Shown here: positions 1 through 6,256 of the stretch, one piece after another
How positions within the stretch are numbered: position 1 is the stretch's first letter
How the letters are laid out: each line of letters begins with the position of its first letter
Source of the DNA: an uncultured Prevotella sp.
GTDB lineage: Bacteria; Bacteroidota; Bacteroidia; Bacteroidales; Bacteroidaceae
Length of the DNA stretch: 6,615 nucleotides
Reading direction: 5' to 3'
Assembly: GCA_934229335.1 (NCBI GenBank)
Contig: CAKQDQ010000128.1
Coordinates: forward strand, 1-6,615
Program-made: the position numbers and the translations under genes
The notes under the pieces: model-generated
What the model was told of the DNA's origin: nothing
The model's input: the letters and a program-made list of their open reading frames with translations, nothing else
Databases searched by the model: none

Positions 1-1
1 G

Positions 2-520
2 TGGGTACCTCTGACAAGTATGACGCAGGATATGCCCCTTGCTGTAATGGCAAGTGAGGATCAGCGATTCCTTATTCACCATGGCTTTGACTTCAATGCC
101 ATCCAAACAGCAGTGAAGCGCAACATGGAAGCCGGCAAGAAAAAGTATGGCGCAAGTACCATAAGTCAACAAACCGCGAAGAATGTGTTTCTATGGCCGG
201 GTCGTTCCTGGCTGCGAAAAGGCTTAGAGATGTATTTCACCACCTTGATAGAGTTAGTGTGGGGCAAAGAACGCATCATGGAGGTGTACCTAAATTCCAT
301 AGAGATGGGCGATGGAATATACGGCGTTGACGCCGTAGCGGAAGATAACTTCGGCACAACACCAGACTTGCTGACACGTAAAGACTGTGCACTGATAGCC
401 GCAACGTTGCCCAATCCGAGAAAATTCTCAAGTAAAGAGCCATCGAAATATATGAAGAAGAGACAACGGCAGATAATGAAAGAGATGAAATACGTAAAAT
501 GGAATGAAAGGGGGGAGTAG
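2..520 (+). CDS. mtgA: Monofunctional biosynthetic peptidoglycan glycosyltransferase (GT51), 5'-truncated
   Basis: This family polymerises lipid II into glycan strands at the periplasmic face of the inner membrane. It has the glycosyltransferase domain of class A PBPs but no transpeptidase domain. The frame is open from base 2 and begins WVPL, the usual lead-in to the GT51 core, so the gene starts before the window and the ATG at 20 is internal. The N-terminal membrane anchor is not visible. Numbering from base 2, motif 1 is SEDQRF...HHGFD (residues 18-30) with catalytic Glu19. Motif 2 is [12 protein letters not shown] (50-61). The region after it has RKGLE (72-76), Glu84 in [10 protein letters not shown] as the likely second catalytic Glu, and the [10 protein letters not shown] signature (94-103). 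The protein ends shortly after the domain with a basic tail and has no transpeptidase domain, which fits MtgA rather than a PBP1 fragment. The helicase gene follows on the same strand with no terminator between them. Confidence 0.93.
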   Translation, partial: WVPLTSMTQDMPLAVMASEDQRFLIHHGFDFNAIQTAVKRNMEAGKKKYGASTISQQTAKNVFLWPGRSWLRKGLEMYFTTLIELVWGKERIMEVYLNSIEMGDGIYGVDAVAEDNFGTTPDLLTRKDCALIAATLPNPRKFSSKEPSKYMKKRQRQIMKEMKYVKWNERGE

Positions 521-587
521 TGTGCAAGGCAGTCTCTATGACAGTAGTACACTATATCTCAATGACAATTTATCTGTAAAATCACTA

Positions 588-2948
588 ATGCAAGAACTTA
601 ATTTCCTCAACGAACTGAATGACGCGCAACGTGAGGCGGTAGAATACATAGACGGACCGTCACTCGTTATAGCTGGCGCTGGCTCTGGCAAGACGCGCGT
701 ATTGACATATAAGATTGCCTATCTGTTGGCAAATGACATGAAGCCATGGGAGATAATGGCACTGACATTCACCAACAAGGCGGCACGCGAGATGAAGGAA
801 CGTATAGCAACAATAGTGGGCGAGGAGTCGGCACGCTATCTGCGTATGGGAACTTTCCATTCACTCTTCTCACGCATCCTGCGCCATGAGGCGGAGCATA
901 TAGGCTATACCTCTAATTATACTATTTATGATGACAGCGATTCAAAATCGCTTGTAAAGTCTATCGTTAAGGAATTGGGACTGAACGACAAGAATTACAA
1001 GCCATCAGACGTATACAACCGTATATCAGCTGCCAAAAACCGCTTGCTGACAGCAGAGCTATATGCCGACGATGCCTACTGCACTACGAGAGACTTTGAC
1101 GACAAAATGCCAGAGGTAGGACGTATATATAAGGTGTATCAGCAGAGATGCAGAACGAGTAACGCCATGGACTTTGACGACTTGCTACTCAACACCTATA
1201 TGTTATTTAAGGAAAACAAGGACGTACTTGCTGCATACGCCAATGCGTTGAGGTTCATTCTTGTAGACGAGTATCAGGACACAAACTATGCGCAGCAGTG
1301 TATTATAGAACAGCTGACGTCTGTTCATCAGCATATCTGCGTAGTAGGCGACGATGCACAGAGCATATACAGCTTCAGAGGAGCTAACATAGACAATATC
1401 CTTAACTTCCAAAAGGTGTTTCAAGGGGCGAGGCTCTTTAAGTTGGAGCAGAACTATCGCTCTACGCAATGTATTGTGCAGGCTGCCAATAGCCTGATAC
1501 ACAAGAATCAATGGCAGATAGAGAAGAACGTCTTCAGTCGCAATGAAGAGGGCGAAAGGCTCTCCATGCGAGTGCTGGCGAGCGACCGTGAGGAGGCATT
1601 GTTTGTAGGTAACGAAATAAAAGCCAAGGTTTGTCATGACCATGCGGAATATTCTGACTTCGCAATACTGTATCGTACCAACTCGCAGAGTAGAGCGTTT
1701 GAGGAACAGTTTATGAAGAGCTCTATACCGTACCATATCTATGGCGGCATGAGCTTTTACCAACGTAAGGAGATAAAGGACGTCACGGCATACCTGCGAC
1801 TTGTAGTTAATAATAATGATGATGAGGCTTTCCGGCGCACATTGAAATATCCGTCAAAGGGAATAGGGGATACTACAATACAGAAAATAGCTCAGGCGGC
1901 ACAGGAAAGAAACGTGAGTATGTGGGAAGCTGTTACAAATCCTATCGCTACAACGTTAAGCCTTAACCGCGGAACGATGGGAAAACTGCTGGCATTTACT
2001 GGTATGATAGCCAACTTTACGGACAAAGCAGCAACTGAAAACGCTGCTAATCTGGTGACAAACATAGTCAAGACCACAGGTATAACGCAGGATATATACT
2101 CCAGTAACGAACCAGAAGACAAGGCAAGACAAGAGAACTTAGAGGAGTTTCTGTCGTCTGTGCATGAGTTTGTAGAGTCTGCGCGTGAGGAAGGGATGTC
2201 AGAAATGCTGACAGACTTCCTTAATGACGTCTCATTGTTGAGTGACCGTGGCACGGAAGACGATGATATAGCGAAGGTAACCCTGATGACTGTGCATAGT
2301 GCAAAGGGACTTGAGTTCCCAGAAGTGTATGTGGTAGGATTAGAAGAGAATATCTTTCCAAGCCAGATGTGTACCGACTCACCACGCGCTTTGGAAGAAG
2401 AACGCCGCCTGTTGTATGTCGCTATTACAAGAGCAGAGAGGCAATGCACGCTGACTTGCGCCAAGAGTAGATACCGATATGGCAAGATGGAGTTTGGCAC
2501 TCCAAGCCGTTTCCTGCGCGAGATAGACTCCAGATTCATTAAAAAACAAGGCACTTCTGGCATCGTCGGAAATAACATCAGACAGAGAAAAAACTTCTTT
2601 GGAGCCGTTCCTGAGTATGCTAAGCAGCCTGATTATGGCGTAAGACGAACTGTAGCACAGCCTGTAAGGGCGGAGATAAAGCCACAGACAGACGCTCAGA
2701 GCGTGAATGTAGCGAAGCCATTGACACGTATGTCGACTGCCTACGCTAAGCCTTCGTATGCCACTCAAGCTAAAATAGCAGGTAGTCTCAGTGTAGGCAC
2801 AGCTGTAGAGCATGACCGTTTCGGTAAGGGTGTGGTGACTGCAATTAATGGAAGTGGTGACAGCACAAAGGCAACAGTAAACTTTGAGATTGTTGGTACA
2901 AAGCAACTGCTGTTGAAGTTTGCCAAGTTACGCGTGGTGCAAGAGTAA
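588..2948 (+). CDS. pcrA: UvrD/PcrA/Rep-type superfamily 1A ATP-dependent DNA helicase
   Basis: This is a 3'-5' DNA helicase/translocase of the cytoplasm, in a family that acts in nucleotide excision repair, mismatch repair and replication-fork maintenance. All SF1A motifs are present (numbering from the ATG at 588, 786 aa). They are Q-motif Gln14, Walker A AGAGSGKT (29-36), motif Ia LTFTNKAA (59-66), Ib GTFHSLFSR (88-96), Walker B VDEYQD (226-231), III VGDDAQSIYSFRG (253-265), IV LEQNYRST (286-293), V TVHSAKGLEF (568-577) and VI EERRLLYVAITRA (604-616). A poorly conserved, Gln/Arg/Lys-rich linker (about 655-735) leads to a C-terminal Tudor-like module (about 736-784, VEHDRFGKGVV...LLLKFAKL), the region PcrA uses to contact RNA polymerase. 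I chose 588 because the family N-terminus (LNDAQREAV) normally begins about ten residues in. An ATG at 504 would add 28 unconserved residues and overlap mtgA by 17 bp. No clear ribosome site supports either start. UvrD and PcrA cannot be told apart from sequence alone. Confidence 0.95.
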   Translation: MQELNFLNELNDAQREAVEYIDGPSLVIAGAGSGKTRVLTYKIAYLLANDMKPWEIMALTFTNKAAREMKERIATIVGEESARYLRMGTFHSLFSRILRHEAEHIGYTSNYTIYDDSDSKSLVKSIVKELGLNDKNYKPSDVYNRISAAKNRLLTAELYADDAYCTTRDFDDKMPEVGRIYKVYQQRCRTSNAMDFDDLLLNTYMLFKENKDVLAAYANALRFILVDEYQDTNYAQQCIIEQLTSVHQHICVVGDDAQSIYSFRGANIDNILNFQKVFQGARLFKLEQNYRSTQCIVQAANSLIHKNQWQIEKNVFSRNEEGERLSMRVLASDREEALFVGNEIKAKVCHDHAEYSDFAILYRTNSQSRAFEEQFMKSSIPYHIYGGMSFYQRKEIKDVTAYLRLVVNNNDDEAFRRTLKYPSKGIGDTTIQKIAQAAQERNVSMWEAVTNPIATTLSLNRGTMGKLLAFTGMIANFTDKAATENAANLVTNIVKTTGITQDIYSSNEPEDKARQENLEEFLSSVHEFVESAREEGMSEMLTDFLNDVSLLSDRGTEDDDIAKVTLMTVHSAKGLEFPEVYVVGLEENIFPSQMCTDSPRALEEERRLLYVAITRAERQCTLTCAKSRYRYGKMEFGTPSRFLREIDSRFIKKQGTSGIVGNNIRQRKNFFGAVPEYAKQPDYGVRRTVAQPVRAEIKPQTDAQSVNVAKPLTRMSTAYAKPSYATQAKIAGSLSVGTAVEHDRFGKGVVTAINGSGDSTKATVNFEIVGTKQLLLKFAKLRVVQE

Positions 2949-2958
2949 GATACAACAT

Positions 2959-2994
2959 AAAAAGCCCAAACGTTATGATGCGTTTGGGCTTTTT
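2959..2994. terminator. Bidirectional rho-independent terminator between convergent genes
   Basis: A perfect 14-bp stem pairs 2959-2972 with 2981-2994 (arm AAAAAGCCCAAACG) around an 8-base loop, TTATGATG. The five A bases at the left foot and five T bases at the right foot provide a U-tract on either strand. It lies 10 bp after the helicase stop and 44 bp beyond the 3' end of the minus-strand regulator gene, so it can end both transcripts. Confidence 0.93.
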
Positions 2995-2996
2995 AC

Positions 2997-3039
2997 GTAT
3001 GTTCTGTGTATATAAACCGTATGTTCTGTACTTATAAAC
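2997..3039. repeat. Imperfect 21-bp direct repeat pair beside the terminator
   Basis: Units at 2997-3017 and 3019-3039 both begin GTATGTTCTGT and end TATAAAC, differing only at the three central bases (18 of 21 identical), with a 22-bp period. The second unit runs into the first base of the regulator's stop codon (3039-3041). It looks like a local duplication in the 3' untranslated region. No function can be assigned. Confidence 0.6.
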
Positions 3040-3986
3040 TATTTATCTAACTCTACCAATTTGTTTACTATAGCGTAAATAGTCAAACCAGCAATAGAGT
3101 GTATCTGTAGTTTGCGTGCAATGTTACGACGGTGCGTAATCACTGTGTTAGGAGCAATAAACAGTCTGTCTGCAATCTCTTTGTTCGTCAGTCCTTGCAC
3201 AACACCTATCACAACGTCTTTCTCTCTCTCTGATAATGACTCACCATTGTCTGTCGGTGCGCCGATAAGTGATGACAAAGCAGACACAGCATCGTTGGGT
3301 TGGTTCTTCTGTTCAAGCTCTTTGATAGCGGGAATGAATATAGATTCCTCCACGTTAGCATGGAGTGCGAGCCACTCTTCTAAGTTGTATATGTCGTATA
3401 GAGTAGCAGACAGCATATTGCCTTGTAACGGATCAGAGGGCAGATACTTAATGATAATGCTCTTTAGCTCAGCTAATTTCTCGCCTGTTTGGTCGTGATG
3501 TTTTGAGAATGTCTCTATGTCGTACCCCTCTTTATGTTCACCACTGAGCAGACTTTCTACGTAAGGGAAGAGGTGTTGCTCCTCAAACTTCATGTGATGC
3601 GCTATGAATCGGGCGTATTCATCAAAGATTTTTATTATGAGATCGCCCAAACGATCACCCTGTTCCAGTGCTTCCACAAGTTCTTTGCGAATGAATGGCA
3701 ATTGGAATTCGATGTAGTAGCGGTGTGAAGCACGCAGATAACACAACAGAGTGCGTACATCCATGTGGTGAATGTCATTCTGTGAGTGGTAGCCATTGAT
3801 GGTAAGGTTTACCACAGCAAGGAATGTGAACGTGTCAACACCATGTGATTCGCATATTTCTTTAACAGTCTTGGTACCGAATCCCATGCCGATGCCGAAA
3901 GCACTGAGACTTTGCAATACGTTATAGTTATCACGTATCAGTGATATCATCTGGTCTTCAGGCTCGTATAACTTCATCTTTTTCAT
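3039..3986 (-). CDS. Hemerythrin (HHE) domain - LuxR-type HTH one-component transcriptional regulator
   Basis: This 315-aa protein has three parts. Residues about 10-61 resemble the ScdA_N/DUF542 domain of RIC/YtfE iron-sulfur repair proteins, but the usual Cys-Cys of 'YGIDFCCGG' is replaced (FGIGMGFGT, 30-38). Residues about 80-225 form a hemerythrin four-helix bundle with all expected di-iron ligands. These are His88 (RASH), His131 and Glu135 (HMKFEEQ), His164 (KHHD), and His209 and Glu213 (LHANVEES), with spacing matching YtfE. Residues 251-315 are a LuxR/GerE helix-turn-helix (LSEREKDVV...GLTNKEIADRL...TVITHRRNIARKL). The architecture implies a cytoplasmic regulator whose DNA binding responds to O2, NO, peroxide or iron status through the diiron site; the actual ligand is inferred, not shown. 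It has no receiver domain, so no partner kinase is expected. The start at 3986 (MKKM) sits about 17 nt after the predicted transcription start; Met4 (3977) is an alternative. It is a single-gene unit with its own promoter and terminator. Target genes are unknown. Confidence 0.9.
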   Translation of the reverse strand: MKKMKLYEPEDQMISLIRDNYNVLQSLSAFGIGMGFGTKTVKEICESHGVDTFTFLAVVNLTINGYHSQNDIHHMDVRTLLCYLRASHRYYIEFQLPFIRKELVEALEQGDRLGDLIIKIFDEYARFIAHHMKFEEQHLFPYVESLLSGEHKEGYDIETFSKHHDQTGEKLAELKSIIIKYLPSDPLQGNMLSATLYDIYNLEEWLALHANVEESIFIPAIKELEQKNQPNDAVSALSSLIGAPTDNGESLSEREKDVVIGVVQGLTNKEIADRLFIAPNTVITHRRNIARKLQIHSIAGLTIYAIVNKLVELDK

Positions 3987-4009
3987 AAGAAACTACTGTT
4001 TTTATACTG

Positions 4010-4040
4010 CAAAGGTATTCATTTATTTGCACTTAGACAA
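4010..4040 (-). promoter_or_regulatory. Candidate Bacteroidota-type promoter of the hemerythrin-LuxR regulator
   Basis: Read on the minus strand, TACCTTTG (4017-4010) matches the Bacteroidota -7 consensus TAnnTTTG exactly. A TTG (4040-4038) lies 20 bp upstream as the -33 element (or TTGT at 19 bp). Transcription would begin near 4003, leaving a short leader of roughly 17 nt before the ATG at 3986. The -7 match and the position are good; the -33 element is minimal. Confidence 0.65.
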
Positions 4041-4047
4041 TACTAAG
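4032..4047. promoter_or_regulatory. Small inverted repeat over the -33 element, possible operator
   Basis: CTTAG (4032-4036) and CTAAG (4043-4047) form a perfect 5-bp dyad around ACAATA, with the -33 TTG of the regulator's promoter between the arms. A LuxR-type dimer could bind such a site and autoregulate. The arms are short enough to arise by chance, so this is a suggestion only. Confidence 0.25.
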
Positions 4048-4111
4048 ATGTTGGTATTTTGTTGTGCCGACGTTTGGCTATTGCCTTATTCTTTGTAGGA
4101 TTGTGTGCGTG

Positions 4112-4119
4112 CAAAGTTA
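4112..4119 (-). promoter_or_regulatory. Second -7-like element upstream of the regulator
   Basis: On the minus strand TAACTTTG (4119-4112) is another exact TAnnTTTG match, followed by GC. No convincing TTTG-type -33 box is seen 19-21 bp upstream, where the sequence is T-rich terminator tail. If active it would give the regulator a leader of over 100 nt. Confidence 0.3.
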
Positions 4120-4146
4120 TAAAAAAATGATGAAAGAGAAAAGAAA

Positions 4147-4186
4147 AAGCCAAAAAATCCGTGGAAATACAAGGATTTTTTGGCTT
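4147..4186 (-). terminator. Rho-independent terminator of the envelope operon
   Basis: A perfect 14-bp stem pairs 4147-4160 with 4173-4186 (arm AAGCCAAAAAATCC) around a 12-base loop. On the minus strand the hairpin is followed by a T-rich run (complement of 4129-4146). It lies about 60 bp after the stop codon of the beta-helix lipoprotein gene, with the tandem repeats in between. The lack of a T-tract on the plus side makes it one-directional. Confidence 0.88.
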
Positions 4187-4249
4187 GAGTATTATACTGT
4201 TAGAACTTGAGTATTATACTGTTAGAACTTGAGTATTATACTGTTAGAA
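4184..4249. repeat. Three perfect 22-bp tandem repeats spanning the operon's 3' end
   Basis: Identical, directly abutting units lie at 4184-4205, 4206-4227 and 4228-4249. Each starts CTTGAGTATTATACTG and ends TTAGAA, and contains an 11-base palindrome, AGTAT-T-ATACT. The unit nearest the gene holds the last Phe codon and the TAA stop of the lipoprotein gene (minus strand TTCTAA). The unit farthest away contributes the three outer bases of the terminator stem. The 22-bp period is close to two helical turns. It could be a slippage-type tandem duplication or a small array of protein-binding sites. Confidence 0.97.
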
Positions 4250-5461
4250 TTGAAAAGTTACCGTTCGGTTTTGGTTGCTGTACGACATTGTGCTGCTGCC
4301 GTGGTCTAATGTGCCAGTGATGTCAAGTGGAGTGCCTCGCAAACTGAATGAGCTGATGTAGCCTCCAGTCACAGTCATGTTGCCTTTTGACCTTATACCC
4401 TTAGGTGTGGCAATGCCTTTCTCACCAAGAGCGACTACAGTCAGCGTGCCTCCATTGATGATAATGTTGCCTGTAGTGTTAATTCCCTTGCCGCCTTCGC
4501 CTTTACTTAGCAGGGCAATGTCACCACCTTTCTGTATAAAGGCCATGTCGCTTTTGATGCCAGCGCATGAAGTAGTGTCGTTAATCTCGCTGTCAATAGT
4601 TGGCGCTCCTGTGTTGATTACAATTAGTCTGCCACTGTTTACTATCACGGAATCCTCACAGTTGATGCCTTTTCCGCCGTCAGCGTTTGCCTCAATGTTT
4701 ACTATTCCGCCATTAATGTATACTCCATCGTTAGCTTTTATGCCCGAACCAGAGACACCATTGTGCTTAGCTATGTTGATATATATATTTGTTCCCTTGC
4801 GAATCCTTATGTAATCGTCGCTGGCTATGCCGTGTTTGTTGTTGCCATACACGTCAAGACTGCCACAACCGCTAAACACTAACTGTCCTTCACTGAAGAA
4901 AGTTCCCTTTGACTGTATGCCGTTTGCTTCTACAGCATATCCTGTTCCGTCAATGAGAGCGTTGTTAGTGTCGTCGTCAATGATCACGTAGCAAGTCTTC
5001 TTACCTTGGTTATTGATGGCAGAACCATTAGGGTTGGTTATTGATACTCCTGCCATTTCAATAACATACTTATTGTCTGAGAAGACTTGTAAGCCTCCAT
5101 CAGCCGTCTTTCCGCTGAGAACGAGTTTCAATCCTTTTTCTGCGCACACCACTTTGACGTGTGCTCCCTCCTTAGTTATTCTGACACCAGTGGCACGTCC
5201 AGTTACTTCTACGTCGTTGTCGGTAAAGTTTAGGGCTATGGTAGTAGTGACACTCATGTTCTCTACCATGTCATCTTGGGTGAAATCGCCTTCTGTTACG
5301 TCTTCTGGTAGGGGTGACTTATTGAGTGTAATGGTGGCGTATTGAGGGTGTTCAAGGTTGTATATGTAGTCGCTGAGGTCAGTATCGTCAGACTTACAGG
5401 CGTTGAGTGTCATGCAAGTTGTGGCGAGTGCCAGTAGCACAGTGCTGAAGTTATGTCTCAT
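4244..5461 (-). CDS. Surface-type lipoprotein with Cthe_2159-like carbohydrate-binding beta-helix domain
   Basis: This 405-aa protein starts with a lipoprotein signal (MRHNFSTVLLALATTCMTLNAC; lipobox LNAC, lipidated Cys22). The next residues, KSDDTD, resemble the acidic export signal that sends Bacteroidota lipoproteins to the cell surface. From about residue 70 it matches the Cthe_2159/DUF4353 pattern (GVRITKEGAHVKVV, LSGKTADGGLQV, VIEMAGVSITNPNGSAI). It then shows seven beta-helix rungs, each opening with Gly-Ile: GIQSKG (181), GIASDD (211), GIKAND (240), GINCED (265), GIKSDM (301), GINTTG (326) and GIRSKG (355). The founding member of the family is described as a calcium-binding beta-helix that binds cellulose and acidic sugars. 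No catalytic residues are evident, so a binding or structural role is more likely than an enzymatic one. It is the last gene of the operon, 15 bp after the DUF2490 gene; its stop codon lies inside the 22-bp repeat array. The AT-rich leader TTAATAATAAGTAAG precedes the ATG. The ligand is unknown. Confidence 0.87.
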   Translation of the reverse strand: MRHNFSTVLLALATTCMTLNACKSDDTDLSDYIYNLEHPQYATITLNKSPLPEDVTEGDFTQDDMVENMSVTTTIALNFTDNDVEVTGRATGVRITKEGAHVKVVCAEKGLKLVLSGKTADGGLQVFSDNKYVIEMAGVSITNPNGSAINNQGKKTCYVIIDDDTNNALIDGTGYAVEANGIQSKGTFFSEGQLVFSGCGSLDVYGNNKHGIASDDYIRIRKGTNIYINIAKHNGVSGSGIKANDGVYINGGIVNIEANADGGKGINCEDSVIVNSGRLIVINTGAPTIDSEINDTTSCAGIKSDMAFIQKGGDIALLSKGEGGKGINTTGNIIINGGTLTVVALGEKGIATPKGIRSKGNMTVTGGYISSFSLRGTPLDITGTLDHGSSTMSYSNQNRTVTFQF

Positions 5462-5476
5462 CTTACTTATTATTAA

Positions 5477-6232
5477 TTAAAATTTATAAGTATATCCTGC
5501 TCCGATGTAGTGGCAGTTAGGTTCGTTGTCGCTCTCTTTGTCGTTAGTAAGTTGTAGTCTGTAGAACACGTCAAAGGCGTGATGCTTGTTTACTTTAATA
5601 TCTGTACCGACCGTAAAACGTACCTTTTCGAGCGACATCGCGTTGTAAAGCTCCGCATTAGCGTATGGCTTAAACATCGATTTCTTTTTGTCATACTCCA
5701 CTTGAAGCCTTGATCGCAGCAGGTGTTTGTCTTTACTGCCCACTGTTGTCTCTTCCCACGTCTCGTTATCGAAATCGTAACGCTCCGTAGTTGTGGCAGG
5801 GCGTGATGTGTATTGCCAGCGTTCACGTAGCGATAGTCCTATGTTTCCGAACTTAACGCTACCAGTAAGCGACGCGTTGAAGCGGTGTGCCACTGCCCAG
5901 TAGCTGGGACGCCAGTTGTTGTACAGTGTTTCTTCGCTTAGAGTGTTGTCGTGAGTAGTCAACTTCTCTTGTCTATTATAATACAGTAGAGTGTATCCAG
6001 CATCCGCCTTCAGCCATTTTGTTATTTTGTACGAGCCACTAATGCCTGCGCTCCATCGGTCGACAGTTTTGAAATCGTTGCGTGTTCTGAAGTCAGCGTC
6101 AATGCCTATTTCTGCCTTCTTGCTAATCTTCTTCTCAGCCCCGGCACTCAGCCACAGTCCTCCGTCGTTCTTCTCGGCGTAAGTAGCGGTAGCAACAATA
6201 GTGGCAATGCTTATCAATAGTGTTCTTTTCAT
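5477..6232 (-). CDS. DUF2490 family outer-membrane beta-barrel protein
   Basis: This 251-aa protein has a type I signal peptide (MKRTLLISIATIVATATYA, cleavage predicted after Ala19) followed by GGLWLSAGAEKKISKK. The mature part is a series of alternating polar/hydrophobic strands, such as AEIGIDADFRTRND, WSAGISGSYKI, LKADAGYTLLYYN, IGLSLRERWQY, HLLRSRLQVEYD and FKPYANAELYN. It ends YIGAGYTYKF, with the C-terminal aromatic residue typical of outer-membrane barrels. The order of conserved elements (Trp near the N-terminus, RxR strand, Tyr-rich hairpin, RERWQ, then RSR.Q.EY) fits DUF2490, a Bacteroidota family of unknown function. It is predicted to sit in the outer membrane with roughly 10-12 strands; the strand count is an estimate. 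It lies between the DUF4956 gene (24 bp gap) and the beta-helix lipoprotein gene (15 bp gap), so the three are almost certainly co-transcribed and may act together. It could be a channel or an anchor; the sequence does not decide. Confidence 0.85.
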   Translation of the reverse strand: MKRTLLISIATIVATATYAEKNDGGLWLSAGAEKKISKKAEIGIDADFRTRNDFKTVDRWSAGISGSYKITKWLKADAGYTLLYYNRQEKLTTHDNTLSEETLYNNWRPSYWAVAHRFNASLTGSVKFGNIGLSLRERWQYTSRPATTTERYDFDNETWEETTVGSKDKHLLRSRLQVEYDKKKSMFKPYANAELYNAMSLEKVRFTVGTDIKVNKHHAFDVFYRLQLTNDKESDNEPNCHYIGAGYTYKF

Positions 6233-6256
6233 AAGTGTAATAGTAATGAATAATGT

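Noticed and set aside
20..520. mtgA as a complete gene starting at ATG 20
   Set aside because: The frame is open upstream to base 2 with WVPL, a conserved GT51 lead-in, and the membrane anchor would be missing. It is a fragment cut by the window edge.
1892..2578. 228-codon open frame on the minus strand inside the helicase gene
   Set aside because: It is antisense to a fully conserved helicase with every motif. The translation is Ser/Arg-rich without domain features. Other frames opposite the helicase (1203-1763, 2379-2906) fail the same way.
4091..4116. CTTTG...CAAAG inverted repeat in the intergenic region
   Set aside because: It has five-base arms 16 bases apart, and one arm is part of the -7-like element. 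It is too weak to call as an operator or hairpin.
4184..4249. The tandem repeats as a CRISPR array
   Set aside because: Units abut directly with no spacers, there are only three, and no cas genes are nearby.
4377..4814. 145-codon plus-strand frame rich in Pro and Leu opposite the lipoprotein gene
   Set aside because: It is the reverse reading of the Gly/Ile/Asn-rich beta-helix repeats, which automatically gives Pro/Leu/hydrophobic codons. It has no promoter or ribosome site.
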